Shown piece by piece: positions 23,004 to 36,389 of a stretch of DNA of 64,000 nucleotides; the first letter of the stretch is position 1; each line of letters begins with the position of its first letter. The stretch is from contig CM055612.1 in the NCBI GenBank assembly GCA_029379385.1, positions 11,222,001 to 11,286,000 on the forward strand. Reading direction: 5' to 3'. The notes beneath the pieces are model-generated. The model had not been told where the DNA came from. It made no database searches and was given only the letters and a program-made list of their open reading frames with translations. The position numbers and the translations under genes were made by a program. This stretch comes from Quillaja saponaria (taxonomy: Eukaryota; Streptophyta; Magnoliopsida; Fabales; Quillajaceae).

Positions 23004-26000
23004 TTAACTTCGAAATCTCCTCCGTAATCTTGCCCAATGCACTGCTATCATAACATAAACCCAATCCATTATGTTGATCATTAGCAGGAAATAAGCATGT
23101 CTCCAAGAACGCTTTAAAACTAATGAACCACAGATTAACCAGAAGCCTACTGCAAATCCAATTCCCATACCAGTATAAAACCATTTCTCAAATTCATCTT
23201 CATCTTCTTTTACTATGCCTGCACCACCATGGTTGGTTGGTTGACTCTGGTCAAAGCTTTTATCTCCTGGACATTTTTGCTGCAGTGGAGGCCCACAAAG
23301 CAAAGGATTTCCAATAAATTGTGAAGCATTGAAGCTTTGAAGTTGTGTGCTTGATGGAATTTTCCCAGAGAAGTAGTTGTAAGATAAGTCCAAGCGATTC
23401 AAAAAGGTTAAGTCTGCCATGCTTGAAGGTATATCCCCTGAAAGATGATTTCTAGATAAATCAAGTGACTGCAAGTCTTTCAGCAGACCAATAGTTGGAG
23501 GGATAGTTCCATTCAAGGAATTACGTGATAAATTCAGTGCAACCAAAGCTGAGAGATTTGTTAATTGGCTTGGAATGTTTCCTGTTAATTTGTTCCTTGA
23601 TAGGTCAATGATCCTTAATAGGCTCCCGACTTCTTCCATACTCATATTGTCTTCCTTCTGTTATGATAAGCACTCGGCCATAGAAGAAGTTTCCAAAACT
23701 GCTACCAGATGGAAAAGAAAAAGAAAAATATGGGATACGGTGAGCAGTTGCTAAGTTTCCTTTTTGAGCCATCATAGTAAAATTACTGAAGCATTCTGGA
23801 ATGATCCCTGAAATGTTGTTGATGGAGAGGTCCAAGATCTTTAGTTTTGACAACTGACACATTTGTAATGGCATTTGGCCGTAGAACTCGTTGGATCTAA
23901 GGATAAAGAAATTTAACTCTGAATAAACTATCCCCAATCCAAGATGGTATTTCTCCAGAAAACTTATTGTCACCCAAATCTATTAGTTCCAACAATTTGC
24001 ATCTTTTTAATGACGATGGCAGTTCTCCAGACAAGCTATTGTTGCCCAAATCCAATAATTTGAGTTTAGACAGGCTGCCAATAGAACTTGGAATTTTGCC
24101 TGACAAGTTGTTGTTTGCCAAATTCAGAATAGAAAGTCCATGATATTGCTTTTGGCAGTTGGGAATCTTTCCAGATAACATATTATCTGACAAATCAAGG
24201 AAAATCAATGCCACCATTTTACATATATTTTGAAGTGATCCCGAGAAGCGGTTTTTCGAGAGATTCAAGTATGTGAGATTGGATGGTAACAACGGCAATA
24301 GTCCTTCCAAATTGTTAAAGCCAAAATCTATTTTACGGCATCCAAAAAGTAATGTTGATAAATCTGGCAGCTTTCCACTGAATTGGTTGTGGGAGAGATC
24401 CAAAAAGGTTACCTTTGGAGACAAATCCCAAAACCATGTGGGAATGGTACCCGAAATTTCATTGTTGGAGAAATCGAAGAAGGAAAAGTTCCTTTGAGTT
24501 TTGATCCAATTTGGGAACTTGGGACCTAAGTTACATGATTCAAGATGTAACCAATCCAATTGGAAAGGAGGAATCCAGTCGGAGCTGATTCTCAAATACA
24601 TCTGAGAGTTAGATGATAAATACAGTTTCTTCAATCGGGAGAGTTTTGACAAACTGGCTTCTGTTAGGGTACCTTTGAAAGAGTTATTTCCAATAGTCAA
24701 AGCCACCAAATTGAATAAGTGACTAAAACTATTGGTTGGATTCCCTGTAAATTGATTCCCACCTAGATACAATTCTGTAAGTGATGGAAATGACAATGAA
24801 AGATTAGGCAATGATCCCTCAAGTAAGTTCATACTCAAATCCAAGATATTGAGAATCGATATTGGGGCACTAGAAGTTTTAAAAGGGGTGCCATTCAATC
24901 GATTGCGGTTAACGTACAACTCTTTCAAAGAAGAAAATCTAGTAATATTATCAGAGAAAGTCCCACTGAGTTGGTTGGCCTACTAATGACAGAACCTGTA
25001 ATGAGTTTTGAGTGCATCCAGACAAGTTCCCAATGAATTCTGCAAACTTCCCACTGAGGTTGCAGTAATCCATTCTTAAAGTACGTAACTCACATAAATT
25101 TCTCATAGATTTTGGAATGCCATCCTCAGTTCAGAAAAGTCCAAGTCTAGATGTTCAAGAGAAAACATAACATCGCCAAATTCATCTGGAATTGAACCTT
25201 GTAATGGGTTAGCAGAGAGGTTAAGACTCATGAGATTTTTACCAATCTTGAAAAACCATTTATATATTGAAGAGACTGAGAAATCATTGGCAGCAATATC
25301 AAGATTTTCAAGAGAGGAAGAAAAAGAAGATGACAAATTGTTAAAATATGAAAGAGATGACAGCAAATGCACATCTTCAAGTTCACAACTACTTAAGATC
25401 AAGGTTTTCAGGGAAGGAAGTTTATTCACAACATACAACGAAACATTGGCTGCACTTAGGTTATTTCCACTCAGGGCAAGGTGTTCTAAAGAAGAAAGAC
25501 GAGAGAATGACTCAATATCTCTAACGTTTAAAAAGTTATTATAGCTAAGATCAAGATATTGCAAGGTTGAAAGGTTCCCAACTTGAGATGGAAACCTTCC
25601 ACCAAAATGAGACAAGGAGAGATCGAGGTAACTTAAGTTGCCTTCCGAGGAAACCAATGAACTCCGATATATCTAACTGATCACTAAAATCATTGCATTT
25701 CAAGTTCAAAACTTTTAGATGCTTTAGTTGAATCAACGAACGACTAATTTTATCTCTCAAAGGCGCATAATTAATAATTGAACAATCTGTAACATACAGA
25801 TCGAGCAAATTTACTTGACTTGTTTGTTTTTCACATCGAATTCCTCGCCACTTGCAACATTCTCTCTTGTTATCTTCACTTCCCCAAGAAGAAAGATGAC
25901 CATAGTCATCTATGAGATCATTTTTTATCCTGAGCAGTGCTCTTCTCTCCCTCTCTATGCACATGATTTCAACTTCTCCGAGTATAGAATTACACTGCAA

Positions 26001-26030
26001 AAGTAATTGAAGAACCCACAAAGCATTCAT
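23004..26030 (-). pseudogene. LRR receptor-like protein (EIX2/Cf-type RLP), frameshifted
   Basis: Read on the minus strand from ATG at 26030: a leader (MNALWVLQLLLQCNSILGEV), the LRR N-terminal cap (ERRALLRIKNDLIDDYGHLS, then ECCKWRGIRC), and many extracellular plant LRRs (LxxLxLSxNxLSGxIP). The C-terminal cap is NPLLCGPPLQQKCPG, followed by an acidic EDEDEFEKWFYTG juxtamembrane stretch, one membrane helix (GMGIGFAVGFWLICGSLVL) and a short basic tail ending ARLRRRFRS. This is the order of plasma-membrane RLPs, which bind extracellular ligands and signal through SOBIR1/BAK1-type kinases. The frame is lost about five times, near 25645, 25118, 24978, 23925 and 23620, and each time similarity continues at once in another frame. 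The gene is intronless, as RLPs usually are. The many small indels argue for a decayed gene. Local assembly error is possible but unlikely because the nearby KUP2 exons show only one such event. Confidence 0.9.
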
Positions 26031-26764
26031 GGTAGTACTCTTCTCGACCATGTCTTGGTGACTTACACGATAAAATACCAAGCAGATTATTTGTTGGTCG
26101 ATTTTGTGAAGAAAAGAAGTACAATGACATGCATTTATAGTGCTGCAAGCAAGCTCTATGTAAAGGAAAATAATAGAAATTTGGAGAAAAAAAAAAATGA
26201 TTAGCATGCATTGACTAAGTCATGATTTATGCTTGGGTCCTTTGAGGAGAAAAACTCTTGTTGGGTAGTTCTGAGTCTTTCCAAAAGTCAATAGTTATGT
26301 TACCTCAAATTATCTTTCAAAAATGAAAGATAATTGTAATAAAAAGCTTGATGTAGGACAAAAGCAATTAGTTGTAGTTGAAAAAAACACCGACTCTCGT
26401 TTCCCGTGATTGCCGTCTCTTTACGGTCACATTATTTGGACCAAAAAAGAAATTGTCTTGTTGCATGCATTTAAGCAGCTACGTTGGGAAAAAACTAAGG
26501 TACAGACATGTATATCCATTATCTATACAATCAGTTTTAAAAGATAGACACTTCAGATAGATATGTATTTATCAAAGAGGTCAACAGTAATCAAGATGAT
26601 ACGCTTATCATAAATTGGTCCAGACACATCACTACTTTACTGTTAAATAAAAAAATACAAAAGATAATATAGTGTTTGACAACGAGATTATATAAAATAA
26701 AATAAATTAGGATATAAACTACCTAAATTCTGTTGATTGAATGTATTTAATTATGTAACTTGTT

Positions 26765-27190
26765 TGTTATTGCATTGAATTCCTCACCACTTGCAACATT
26801 TTCTGTTGTTATCTTCACTACCCCATGAAGAAAGATGTCCAAAGTCATCTATGAGATTCTATCTTGAGGATTGCTCGTCTCTCTCCTCCCTATATGCGCT
26901 TAATCTCAGTATTCTCCCAATACTGAATTGTACGTCATCAGAAGCAAAATCAAGAGCAACAGCAATTGAAGAACGCATCAAGCATTAATCATAATCTTCG
27001 TGATCATATTAATTACTAGAATAACAAACTAAGGAGAAATATATATGATTTTTTTTTTCTTTCTGTGAGATGATTTTGTGAAGCAAAAAAGTAAATTAGC
27101 ATGCATTTATACTTCTGCAAGCTGCATGTAATTAACGGAAAGGAGTTTAGAAAAAAAATGAACACGCAGCATGCATTGACTAAGCCCTTG
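26765..27190 (-). pseudogene. N-terminal remnant of another RLP copy with its upstream region
   Basis: Bases ~26765-26990 match the beginning of the RLP at 25830-26030 (CTTGCAACATTTTCTGTTGT, CCATGAAGAAAGATG, GTCATCTATGAGAT). Bases ~27085-27190 match its upstream region (GCATGCATTTATA, CTGCAAGCTGCATG, GCATGCATTGACTAAG). The LRR body is deleted. A scrap of the RLP 3' flank is at ~27590-27660 (TTTGTTTCAGTTCATAGAAG), suggesting that whole RLP units once lay here. Confidence 0.75.
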
Positions 27191-27719
27191 TTGAATAGTT
27201 TTGATCCTTAATTTCTGTAATGGAACTGTAATTGCCAAAAAGACAGTGAAACTGTAATGGAAGCCTGAAGTCTTCACATACAAGACCAAAATAATAATTG
27301 AATGTGGAAAAAAAATACTGGGTCTCTAGTCTACCGTTTCTTTTACGCCCACCTACATTATCTTAAAACAATAAAGACAATTAATCTAACAATTTAGTCA
27401 AATAAATATGAACGTATTGATAAAAAAAGAAAAAGAAAAAAAGCTGAGTCAGGAGATTTGAGCCCACCAAGTGATCAGTACTACCAACCTCATCTGTCTG
27501 TTCTTTACTTGTATAATTTTTGTTTACTCCCTTCCATGACGACTTCATGATGGAATCAACAAAGTAATGTTTGCTTAATTAGGACAACATATATTTATTT
27601 GTTTCAGTTCATAGAAGAAAGAACGTGATCTCAAAGCATTACAAACACTGGTAAGTAACAAAATAGTGCAATTCTATTTAATTAAGTATTCCAAGTTGAT
27701 ATCTATTCAAAAATAATGA

Positions 27720-28270
27720 CTAAATTGCACTTTTTTGTCCTTATAATTTATTCGGAAAATCACTTTTGTCCTTATAATTAAATGTTTTTCATTTTCATCC
27801 TTACAATTTCAAAACTAATCAGTTACATCCCTACCGTCACATTCCGTCTAATATAACCTAACAAAAATTAACAATGAATGATGTGGTTAGCAGACTATGG
27901 CGTGGCATGACTAACAAATAGAATATTGCCACGTAACTTGTTAAAAAAAAGGCTACGTTTATGTTAAAAAAGAAAAAGGTTAATTCTATTAAAGAAATGA
28001 AAAGAAGAACTTTTAAAAAATAACAAAAAACAACAAAATTAGAAAGAAAAAAAAATGGTCCCCATTTCATTCTACCATCAAGAACCCAGAAAATCAAGCT
28101 TTCTCTTCCTCTCCCATGGCCAAAGAACATGGGGCTAGAATTTTCAATTAGAAGCTTCGCCTTTGCTCATGGAGGCTAAGAAAGTTCATAATCCAGCTTT
28201 GCACAAGATTTTACAAGCCCTGTCAGCCAAATCAAAAAATTTAGGGTAGAAGGATCCATGTGAAATTTGG
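27720..28270. other. Dispersed-repeat-like non-coding DNA
   Basis: Repeated phrases such as CACTTTTTTGTCCTTATAAT and CACTTTTGTCCTTATAATTA occur about 48 bases apart, the kind of sequence found in plant transposon ends. No coding region was identified. Confidence 0.35.
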
Positions 28271-28280
28271 TCTGATTTGG

Positions 28281-28381
28281 AGATGGTTAGGATTAGGATT
28301 AGGATTAGGTTTAAGTTTAGATTTAAGCTTACACTTAGAGTTAAGATTAGGGTTAGGGTTAGGCTTAGACTTAGGCTTAGT
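28281..28381 (+). repeat. Degenerate telomere-like tract
   Basis: A run of TTAGGA, TTTAAG, TTAGAG, TTAGGG and TTAGGC hexamers forms about 100 bases related to the TTTAGGG plant telomere repeat but mostly six bases long. It may be an interstitial telomere-like minisatellite or simple-sequence drift. Confidence 0.6.
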
Positions 28382-29809
28382 ATGATGCCACAGTATGATG
28401 TTGATTTGTATCTAGGCTACTTGTATTTTGTTTTTTTTCTATTTGTCTATTTCAGTTGTACAGTACTGGTAGTACTTGTCTTTTTTATAATGATTATGTA
28501 ATTTGAATATTTATAACCAAATTTTATATTACTTAGTTTTATTTATATATTTATATTTTTAAAGTTAAAACATAAAATTTTTAGTAATATTATTTTTTGC
28601 AATTAAAATTCAAATATCAGAATATTCATCAAATTCAAATTTAAATATCATTTAAAATTTGAAGATGTATTAGAATTTGAGGTAACTGAATTCAAATACA
28701 AATACAATTAATAGAGTATTCAAATTCAATTTGAATTCCAATCATTCTACTGCCTACATTACATTATAGATATATATAATGAAGAAAGACAACGTCCACT
28801 TTGGCACTATCGTTAATGGCCATAGAATAGTTTTTTTGTGTAGTAGCAACATGGTAAAGACAAAAAAATGTCCTTGGACAGTTATACAAAGCCAGTAGAA
28901 TATAGGGCCAAATCTGCCAGCCAAACAGCTCATTAGCATTAATCGATTTTTATCTTTGATATGCAATGTCAAGTGATGATTTACAGTATCTTACCTATAC
29001 AGACATCTTGCTCTTTTATAAATAGAAAATTCCCCTTACACTTGCCGTCATGACCACCCCAAGTTTTCTTACAGGTGCATCAATCACATGACAAGCACTT
29101 CGTTCCTTATATTCGTTCATATCTTGCAAGTGATGATTTACAATATCTTCTTGTTATAATTCTCTTTTTTCTGGGCCAAATCTGCTTCCCTTCCCTATAG
29201 GTACTATTTTTCTATTTTTTTTTTTAATTTTAATTTTTTGTGCATGCATATCTATTTCAACTGTATTGATTTTATTAGAATGAAGTTTTACTATTTAAGT
29301 CAAAGCAGCATATAGGGCCTATATATATACCTACAGGGAATGATGGTGAGTTGGATCATGTTTAGGATTTTACATTTTTAATTAAAACTTAAATTGCAAT
29401 AAATTGTTAGCAAGAAGCTTGTAATTATTCTCTTGGTTTAGTAATCTAAAAAAAGAAATTATTCTCTTCGTTTAGTAATCTAAAAAAAGACAACAACGTG
29501 GCAGAGAAATGAGCATTGGACAAGTTTTTGGGAGAGGGAGAGGGAGATGGCTTAATAAACTATCCTTATCGATCCTACTAAGATAGAATTGCTAAGGATA
29601 ACGAGTGCTTTGTATGAATTCTTTAACTTGTTTTTATTTATTAGTTTTGAAAAGTATGTTAAAATGTGTATTACATTATTATGTTTGTAATTGCAGTTAA
29701 TTTAGTGGAGGATCGAGCATAGTTCGTAAGATTAGTACATTTGCAAAGATAACTATTCTTTTCATCTTTTAATTCAATAAAAAATAACTGTGCTTACAAT
29801 TTCTTGCAG

Positions 29810-32713
29810 GCTCGTTATGTGTTTGAGGTAGTGGATGAGACACTTAATGCCTATGCTGTTCATAGCAATATAGCAATGGAGAGTACCAGCAATAGTATGT
29901 GGAAGTTACAGGACAAAGCCAAGAAGGAAAAAAAAAAGTGAGAATCCAATAGATTTGGAGGGATGGGCCAATTATTGAATGTGATAAGAATATTTTTTGC
30001 CAAATAAGAGTGGAAAAAATGCTCCATTATTGCAATTCATAATAGAGCAGCCAGAGATATGAGAATTAATATATAGCCGTGGAGGATCCATTAGTATCTT
30101 TGATCACAAGAGGAGAATGGTAAGATAATATTTTATTTTATCAACATGTACGTTTATATTTTGTTATGTCAAGATTACTAAGTGTATGAAGGAGATAGGA
30201 AGACCTGTTTCAGATATTGAGGTCTTTGAAATGCTGCACATGAACAAAGAAAATGAATTCATGGACAATCGTTCCAAAATAGCGAGAGTAAGTAACTAAT
30301 GGCAATTTCCACTTGCTTGGAATTGATCATTTGCCATCTTCAACAACAATTAATTTTAGTGTCCATTACATCTTTATTGAAGTGCCTTCAATAAAAACTA
30401 TGAAGTATCTTTATTGAAGTGCCTTTAATTATCATAGTGAAATGTATGCCAAGTAGCTACAGATAGCATGCATAAAAGAACATAGTGAATTGTACATACT
30501 ATGCTTCCTGCTTCATATTTCATTACCTGTGCCGTAAAGCCAATGAAAGTGCCATGCCTTTTGTAATGCTTTGTAGAGCATAATCATGTTTTCTGGTTCT
30601 TGTGGTGCATGCCGGAAGTGATAGACGGGCAAACAATAAATGATCATTATTGTAGTAGCCATTATTTGCAAATTAGAGAAACTAATTGGATAGCTCTCCT
30701 ATTATGTCCCGATAGTTTACAATCAAAGGGAAAGAAAAAGTGGAGTTTAATATTATACTTCCTTTTAGAGGAAATTTTCAAGGAAATATTTTGGTTTACT
30801 GATGCAACTCCTATCAATAAGTAGAAGGCCAGTACTGCTTGTTTTTGCAATTCATTTGTTTTGTGTATTATTTTTGCATAAAGAAAAAAAAAAGATAAGG
30901 AAAAAGAAAAGGTGTGTATGATTTGCAGTAGAACTCACTTGAAGAGACATAATTGGGTGCACCACAAAAGTATTTATATTTTACTCTTATATGATTTTTG
31001 AAAATTTGCCTAATTGTTTACTTATATTTCCATCATTTACTTTAAAAAAACTACTAGTAATTGATTTAGCAAAATGTGAACAAGCTTCAATTGACTTCAA
31101 TGAGCTTCTGGAGTTTTCTTCCTGTTGCTTCTGATGAATGCCTGATTTATGTTGCATATGTCTAATTCTAATATTGATGAATGTCTCCTCTACCTTCTCA
31201 GAAAAAGAAAGAGTGATCTTAAGCCATATACTCCACATGAGAGACAAAGCTGATCTTTTAAGTATTTTGAGTTTATTTTTGTATTTGATGCGATAATACT
31301 GTAATGATCAGTTTGTTATGTCCTTGTAAGTTTTATGTATGACTCTTCTGCAACGTGTAAATATATATTATTGTTGCAATCTTGCTTATATATTCTTCTG
31401 CTTTATTTTCTTATATGGACAATTGATTTTGACAGACGGATTCAAACTTGGCATCATTTTTCACTCGTGATATATAGAAGTTAGGTGCCAATAGACCAAT
31501 ATGTCATTCACTTGATCCCTAGCATCTAACAGTTTTTTTTTTTTTTTAATCATTTTCTTTCTTTGTGGGAGAATTATGACCGACGAGTACATGAGAAATA
31601 CTCTACAAGCAGTTCATGAAAGGCGCCATTGAAAGTAGACGCTAAGTTATGGCTAAGAGTCTATTGGTGGTTCAAGGAAAGGATATATTTATGATTCGAA
31701 AATAGCATGGATGCTTGTTTGACTCAGCGTAGTGCTTGTTCAGTCACATCCACATCTACGCCACAAAATATCATGTTGGATGCCACTAAGCGAGAGTACC
31801 TGAATCAAAAAATTATTGAGGCAACAACGCAGTCAACAGCACAGGCAACTAAACAAGTGGCAACTATAGCAAAACAGACAGCTGAGGTAGCGACGACAGT
31901 TGAGGCAGTAATGGCAGTAGCAAATGCAAATCTGGAACAACCAAGGAGCTTAGGCATCATACTACCTGCGCATTCTACTGTAAATTTTATAAAACTTAAA
32001 TATAGCCTAGTCCATGTACTTAAATATATCCTAATCCATAGGTTGTTGTTTTGGTAAGGGATGTCTTCGTTTTATGGATTTTATATAAAGGCTAGATTCT
32101 TTAAAGCCAAAATCATAAAGGCATATATGGAAGTTGGAAGACTTGATAAGATATTTGATTTCTTCTCTCCGTTAGGAAGTGGAAATATGCTTGCATAATA
32201 TACTCTTCTACTTAGACTTATCTTCATGAAATAGTATGAATCTATACTTGTAGTTTTATGGAGAAACATGTCAGTAGGTCTAGTTACACACATTTGTACA
32301 CAATTAAATAAGATTTTTCGTTATGTACTTCAGGCATGTGGGCTTGTTGTTGTAAGGTAAAATTACGTACAGTCAAAGTAGCAGTTGGTACCACATAACA
32401 CATTTTCTATGTGCCTATTATGTTAATGTAGTTTCTTTATAGGGATCAAGATAGGTTTTATTTTCTTTCTATAGGAACATATTTATAGGGATTTTTTTTG
32501 AAATGCTTGTTAATATTCTTATTATTGAACTATCTAGTGTGGCTGATTGAAATCCTAGTAGCTTGTTGATAAGTTCTTGCATAATTTCTATGAGTAACCT
32601 CTAACTCAAATTTTTGTTTTCAATTTCTTTAGAGGAATGCTTCTACATCGACTAGTGGACATAATGACTTCAGTGCTGGTCAAGATGACACCATCCTTAA
32701 TGACCCATTGTAA
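29810..32713 (+). pseudogene. Plant transposase (Ptta/En/Spm-type) remnant
   Basis: Plus-strand pieces in order: ~29810-29940 after a TTGCAG acceptor (ARYVFEVVDETLNAYAVHSN), ~30030-30115 (NRAARDMR, then SRGGSISIFDHK), ~30180-30290 (MKEIGRPVSDIEVFEMLHMN, then KENEFMDNRSKIAR), ~31690-31945 (a coiled-coil-like KREYLNQKIIEATTQSTAQA and onward) and a last piece 32633-32713 after a TTTCTTTAG acceptor (ASTSTSGHNDFSAGQDDTIL then stop). The order 'NRA..H/SRGGS..', 'E.GRPVS..EVFE..H', 'VDNRS..I' and a glutamine-rich coiled coil is that of the plant transposase-associated protein PF03004. Stop codons interrupt the first two pieces, so it is probably inactive. The family call is from memory of the motif pattern. 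Confidence 0.5.
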
Positions 32714-35700
32714 ATATCCCTGAATTTGTAGAGGTTGTATGAATGCATATGTGCATGACTTTGTACTTGCATAAATTATTTAAATTGAATCGCTTAAAAT
32801 CAGTGAAGTTAGATGATAAGATGTGTGCTTGGTATTAGTCAATATGCGCCCATGTAACTTTTATTTGTATATGTGAGCACTTAAGATGAGAATAATAGTC
32901 AATAAGTTATATTAAAGTGATAATGAGTTAATTGATGAATGAAATATGTTAATAAGTTGATATTGAGTTGACAAAGAGATAGACATAATATAGAATGACA
33001 TTACACTTAGTGGAAGATGTCAACACGTAGCACTAAGATTAATAAAATCCATGTAATGCATTGGCATAATAGTGGATGAATAAGTGAAGAGGTATACTAT
33101 AATATCTGGCAAATTCAAACATTGTATTTGAATGCTTGATTCCTTGGTTGCATAACTAATAAGTGTGTTTGAATTACTTAATTCTTGACAATTATATATT
33201 CTACTTGTTTGTATGATTTATTGGCTATAATCGTGAATAAGTCTAAAATACGAATAAAACATGATTTTCAATGTGGTTTGGCTGGTAGATTAGACCTATG
33301 CTTGTTTAATTGTTCATATTTTAAGATATAGTTGTCCAAATGAAACTTGGCTTAATTCATTTGAAAATAGACTCATGTAGCTTTAAAATGGAATATGGTT
33401 TATAGTTTTTGGACTTATGGATTAGTCCAGACAATTTATTAAAGTTAGCTTAAAATTCAAAAAATGTAGGATTCTGGCAGGTTGGCATTCCCTTGGTTAA
33501 AATAGCATAACTTGAGCTAGGGAAATAAAAATGACAATCCGTTTATTGATAAAATTAGTAGACATGTATATCTTTCCATAAATGTATCATGTCTGAAAAT
33601 TTAATGTGCCAATCAATACAGTTAATTCTTAGAAGTTAAGTCAAATTCTGTAAAATGCAAGATTTTGACAACTCTGATCCTACCTTGGTAAATTCTTCAT
33701 AACTTTGTCTAGGAAAATCAAAATTAAATTTCATTACTTAGATAAATTAATAGACATATGTATCTTTCCAAATATGCATCACATGTATTGTTTGGAGCTG
33801 TACACTAATACAGTTAATTGTTTGAAGTTGGCTGCCATGTATGTGTGCATGTGATAAGTCAATATGTGTGTATAATTTATGTGTGTATAATTGTGTTGCA
33901 AACAATTAGTATGTATATACATTATCATGTAAATGGTATAATAGTTGTCATTAAAGGTATAATATATAATACCCTAAGCATGGAATGATATGTATGGAGG
34001 CAAGTTTGTGCTTAGTGGAATATGACATCATAAGCCACTACTAATTATTCTATTATATTGAAATTGAGTGGCTGAGAGAAAGGGAGGGAGGAGTGGCTTT
34101 GCTTCATGATTATTATTCTTCTTCTTCCATTCTAGTGAGAGAGGGTGTAAGAGTATCCTAGTGAGATAAAGCTCTACATTTTTGAGCTTGAAGGCTTAAG
34201 ATGAGAAACCTAAGGTCAAATGGGTTGTAGTGAGTGTGTTGTGAGTTGCTGAAAGAGATGTGAGGATTTGAAAGACTTAAAGTAGGTATCTTTGGTGGGT
34301 ATTTTGAATAAAACTTATAGATATAGGTCTTGAGATGTTATTTGGAGTTTCTCTTAATCTATTTATGAATAGAGAAGGAGTTTTGGTTGTTTTACCTTAA
34401 CTATTATTGTTCCGAACTACTTGTAACCTCAGTTAGTCTAGAGTACTTTTCATTGGTTTAGAGGGAGAATTAGTCCATGGTTCCTGAATAGAACTTGTCC
34501 CTAACATATTAAGGGACATATCTAGAGAGTTACAAGGGCTGATTATGCTCAGGGATGTCTATGGAGACCTTGGAAGGCAGAAGTAGGTCTATTGCATAGT
34601 GTTCTGCATCTGAGTTGTGTTTGGTGGAAAACAAAGGTGTTCTTGGCCTATTTTACTAGAGGTACCTGAAAATAAGTTGTTCCTCACATTGAGAGGAATA
34701 TATATGGAGAATTTCATTATCTAATTTTGAGTAGAGAAGGTGGTGGAGCAGTTAGATAACTGCTGGTTTTCTGCTGGCTACATCAGTGCTCCAATTAGTC
34801 TAAGGGATTTTGCATTGGGTTGGGGACTGAATCAAGGAGAGTTGTTCCTAACTTACTAAGGGTTAATTTTGGAGCTCAGGGGAAGCTCTTAGAATTCAAT
34901 TCTAGGTGAAGCATGTTCTGCTGTGTACTCAGTTTAGTACAACTTATTTTTAAAAGTCTTAGAGGCCAAACTAGATGTTGGGAACTGATGATAAAGTGTA
35001 GAGGAACCTTAGAAGAAGTAGTTTATGCTTTTTTTTTAGACAATTTGGAGGTCTATAGCTCCATTTCTAGAAGTGGACAGAGGGGACACTTTGTTTCTCC
35101 TATTTTGTAGCTTTGTTTGTATATTGTGATTTCCCGAAGATTGGTTGAGAAGTAAGGAAAATATTATACATCAAATTGTATCAGGCATCCTAATGAAGAT
35201 TTTGGTACCTTTCTTGATTTATTCGAATGTGTGTAGAGACTTTATCTCGGGATTAAGGTAGGTAGGACTTTCTTTTTACTTGCATTGTGGATAGTTATGT
35301 ATGTTAATCTGTATAATGATGCTTCTGAGTATATGGGTGAGTGAATGTGCATGAGATTATTTTGTACCTTGCTATATTCTTGTTGATATATATGTCTTAT
35401 GATACTTGATGTGTTATGAGAAAGTGTAAGTGTTAAATTTTGCATCGTGCTAGATATTATGCCTATGTTAGGTTTGTTTCATGCATTCACAAATAGTATG
35501 TTGCATTGTACCACTGCCTATTGAGATCATTGTATCTTATTCCTTGTTAAAGAAAATATACAATAGATAGTAATAAGTCTCTGAGGCAACTAGGGATGAT
35601 ATTTGGCTATGCAAAGCTTGGGATAATGTAATTACACTAAAGAGTACAAGTTGTCTATGTAATAGTCAATAAAGCAGTTAAGTTTTGTAATTGAATATGT

Positions 35701-36380
35701 ATGTAACTTATCCAAGGAGAATATTGCTTGCTTGTATATCGAAGGTAATACTTCAAGTATGTTAAATGATTAGTAAGACTTAGTTTTAGTAATACTTGTG
35801 AATGAAGCTTTATGAATTAAATGATGTAGGAAGGTAATCTAGAATAAACTCAACCAAACATTTTTTTAATCGTATGAAAATAAAATAATGAACTAAGTAG
35901 TTTTATATTCATTTGCAAGTGGTGAAAAGGAAACTATTGAAAATACAACAAGTTCATTGGTAATTCAAGTATTTAAGATGAACTAAGAGAAAAATTTTGT
36001 ATTGTTGGTTCGTGGGAGCTACAATGAGCCCTTGGTCTACCTATCTCATGCCAATTACAACCCCTTAGTTCAGTTCGTGACACCCGTGATTAGTCTCGAT
36101 AAATATTTTTTTTGCATTATGAACTTTGTATGTTGAAGTATGTTATGAACTACTTAATTTTGGAGTGGTGTTTTGAATTTTGTGTTTTGAAATGATGTTA
36201 TGAATTGTGTATTTAATTTAGAGTGATGTTATAAACTAGTATTGTAGTTTTGTTATAAAACTTGTGTTGTATAAGTTTGAAAATTATTTGCTTATGTACA
36301 AGTTTTAATGGAAATTTAAAAAATTAAAAAGAATGTTAAAAAATATGTTAGCTTTTCAGAGACAGAGATATTTCATACAA
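32714..36380. other. Probable retroelement-derived non-coding DNA with internal duplications
   Basis: No gene is supportable. Two diverged ~220-base repeats lie at ~33420-33830 (GGATTCTGGCAGG/AAGATTTTGACAAC, ATAACTTGAGCTAGG/ATAACTTTGTCTAGG, TAGACATGTATATCTTTCCA/TAGACATATGTATCTTTCCA). Two ~360-base repeats lie at ~34365-34720 and ~34730-34910 (GTAGAGAAGG, AATTAGTCTAAG, GTTGTTCCTAACTTACTAAG). Such internally repetitive DNA is common in long plant LTRs, but no LTR ends were found. Confidence 0.4.
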
Positions 36381-36389
36381 TCACGGGTT

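Noticed and set aside
24273..25544. Plus-strand ORFs over the RLP pseudogene
   Set aside because: Shadows of the LRR coding sequence on the opposite strand.
28750..29000. TTTTTTTGTGTAGTAG near 28833 as the partner end of a CACTA element
   Set aside because: It differs from TTTTTGTAGTG by extra bases and lies 30 kb from the CACTA-like end at 58637.
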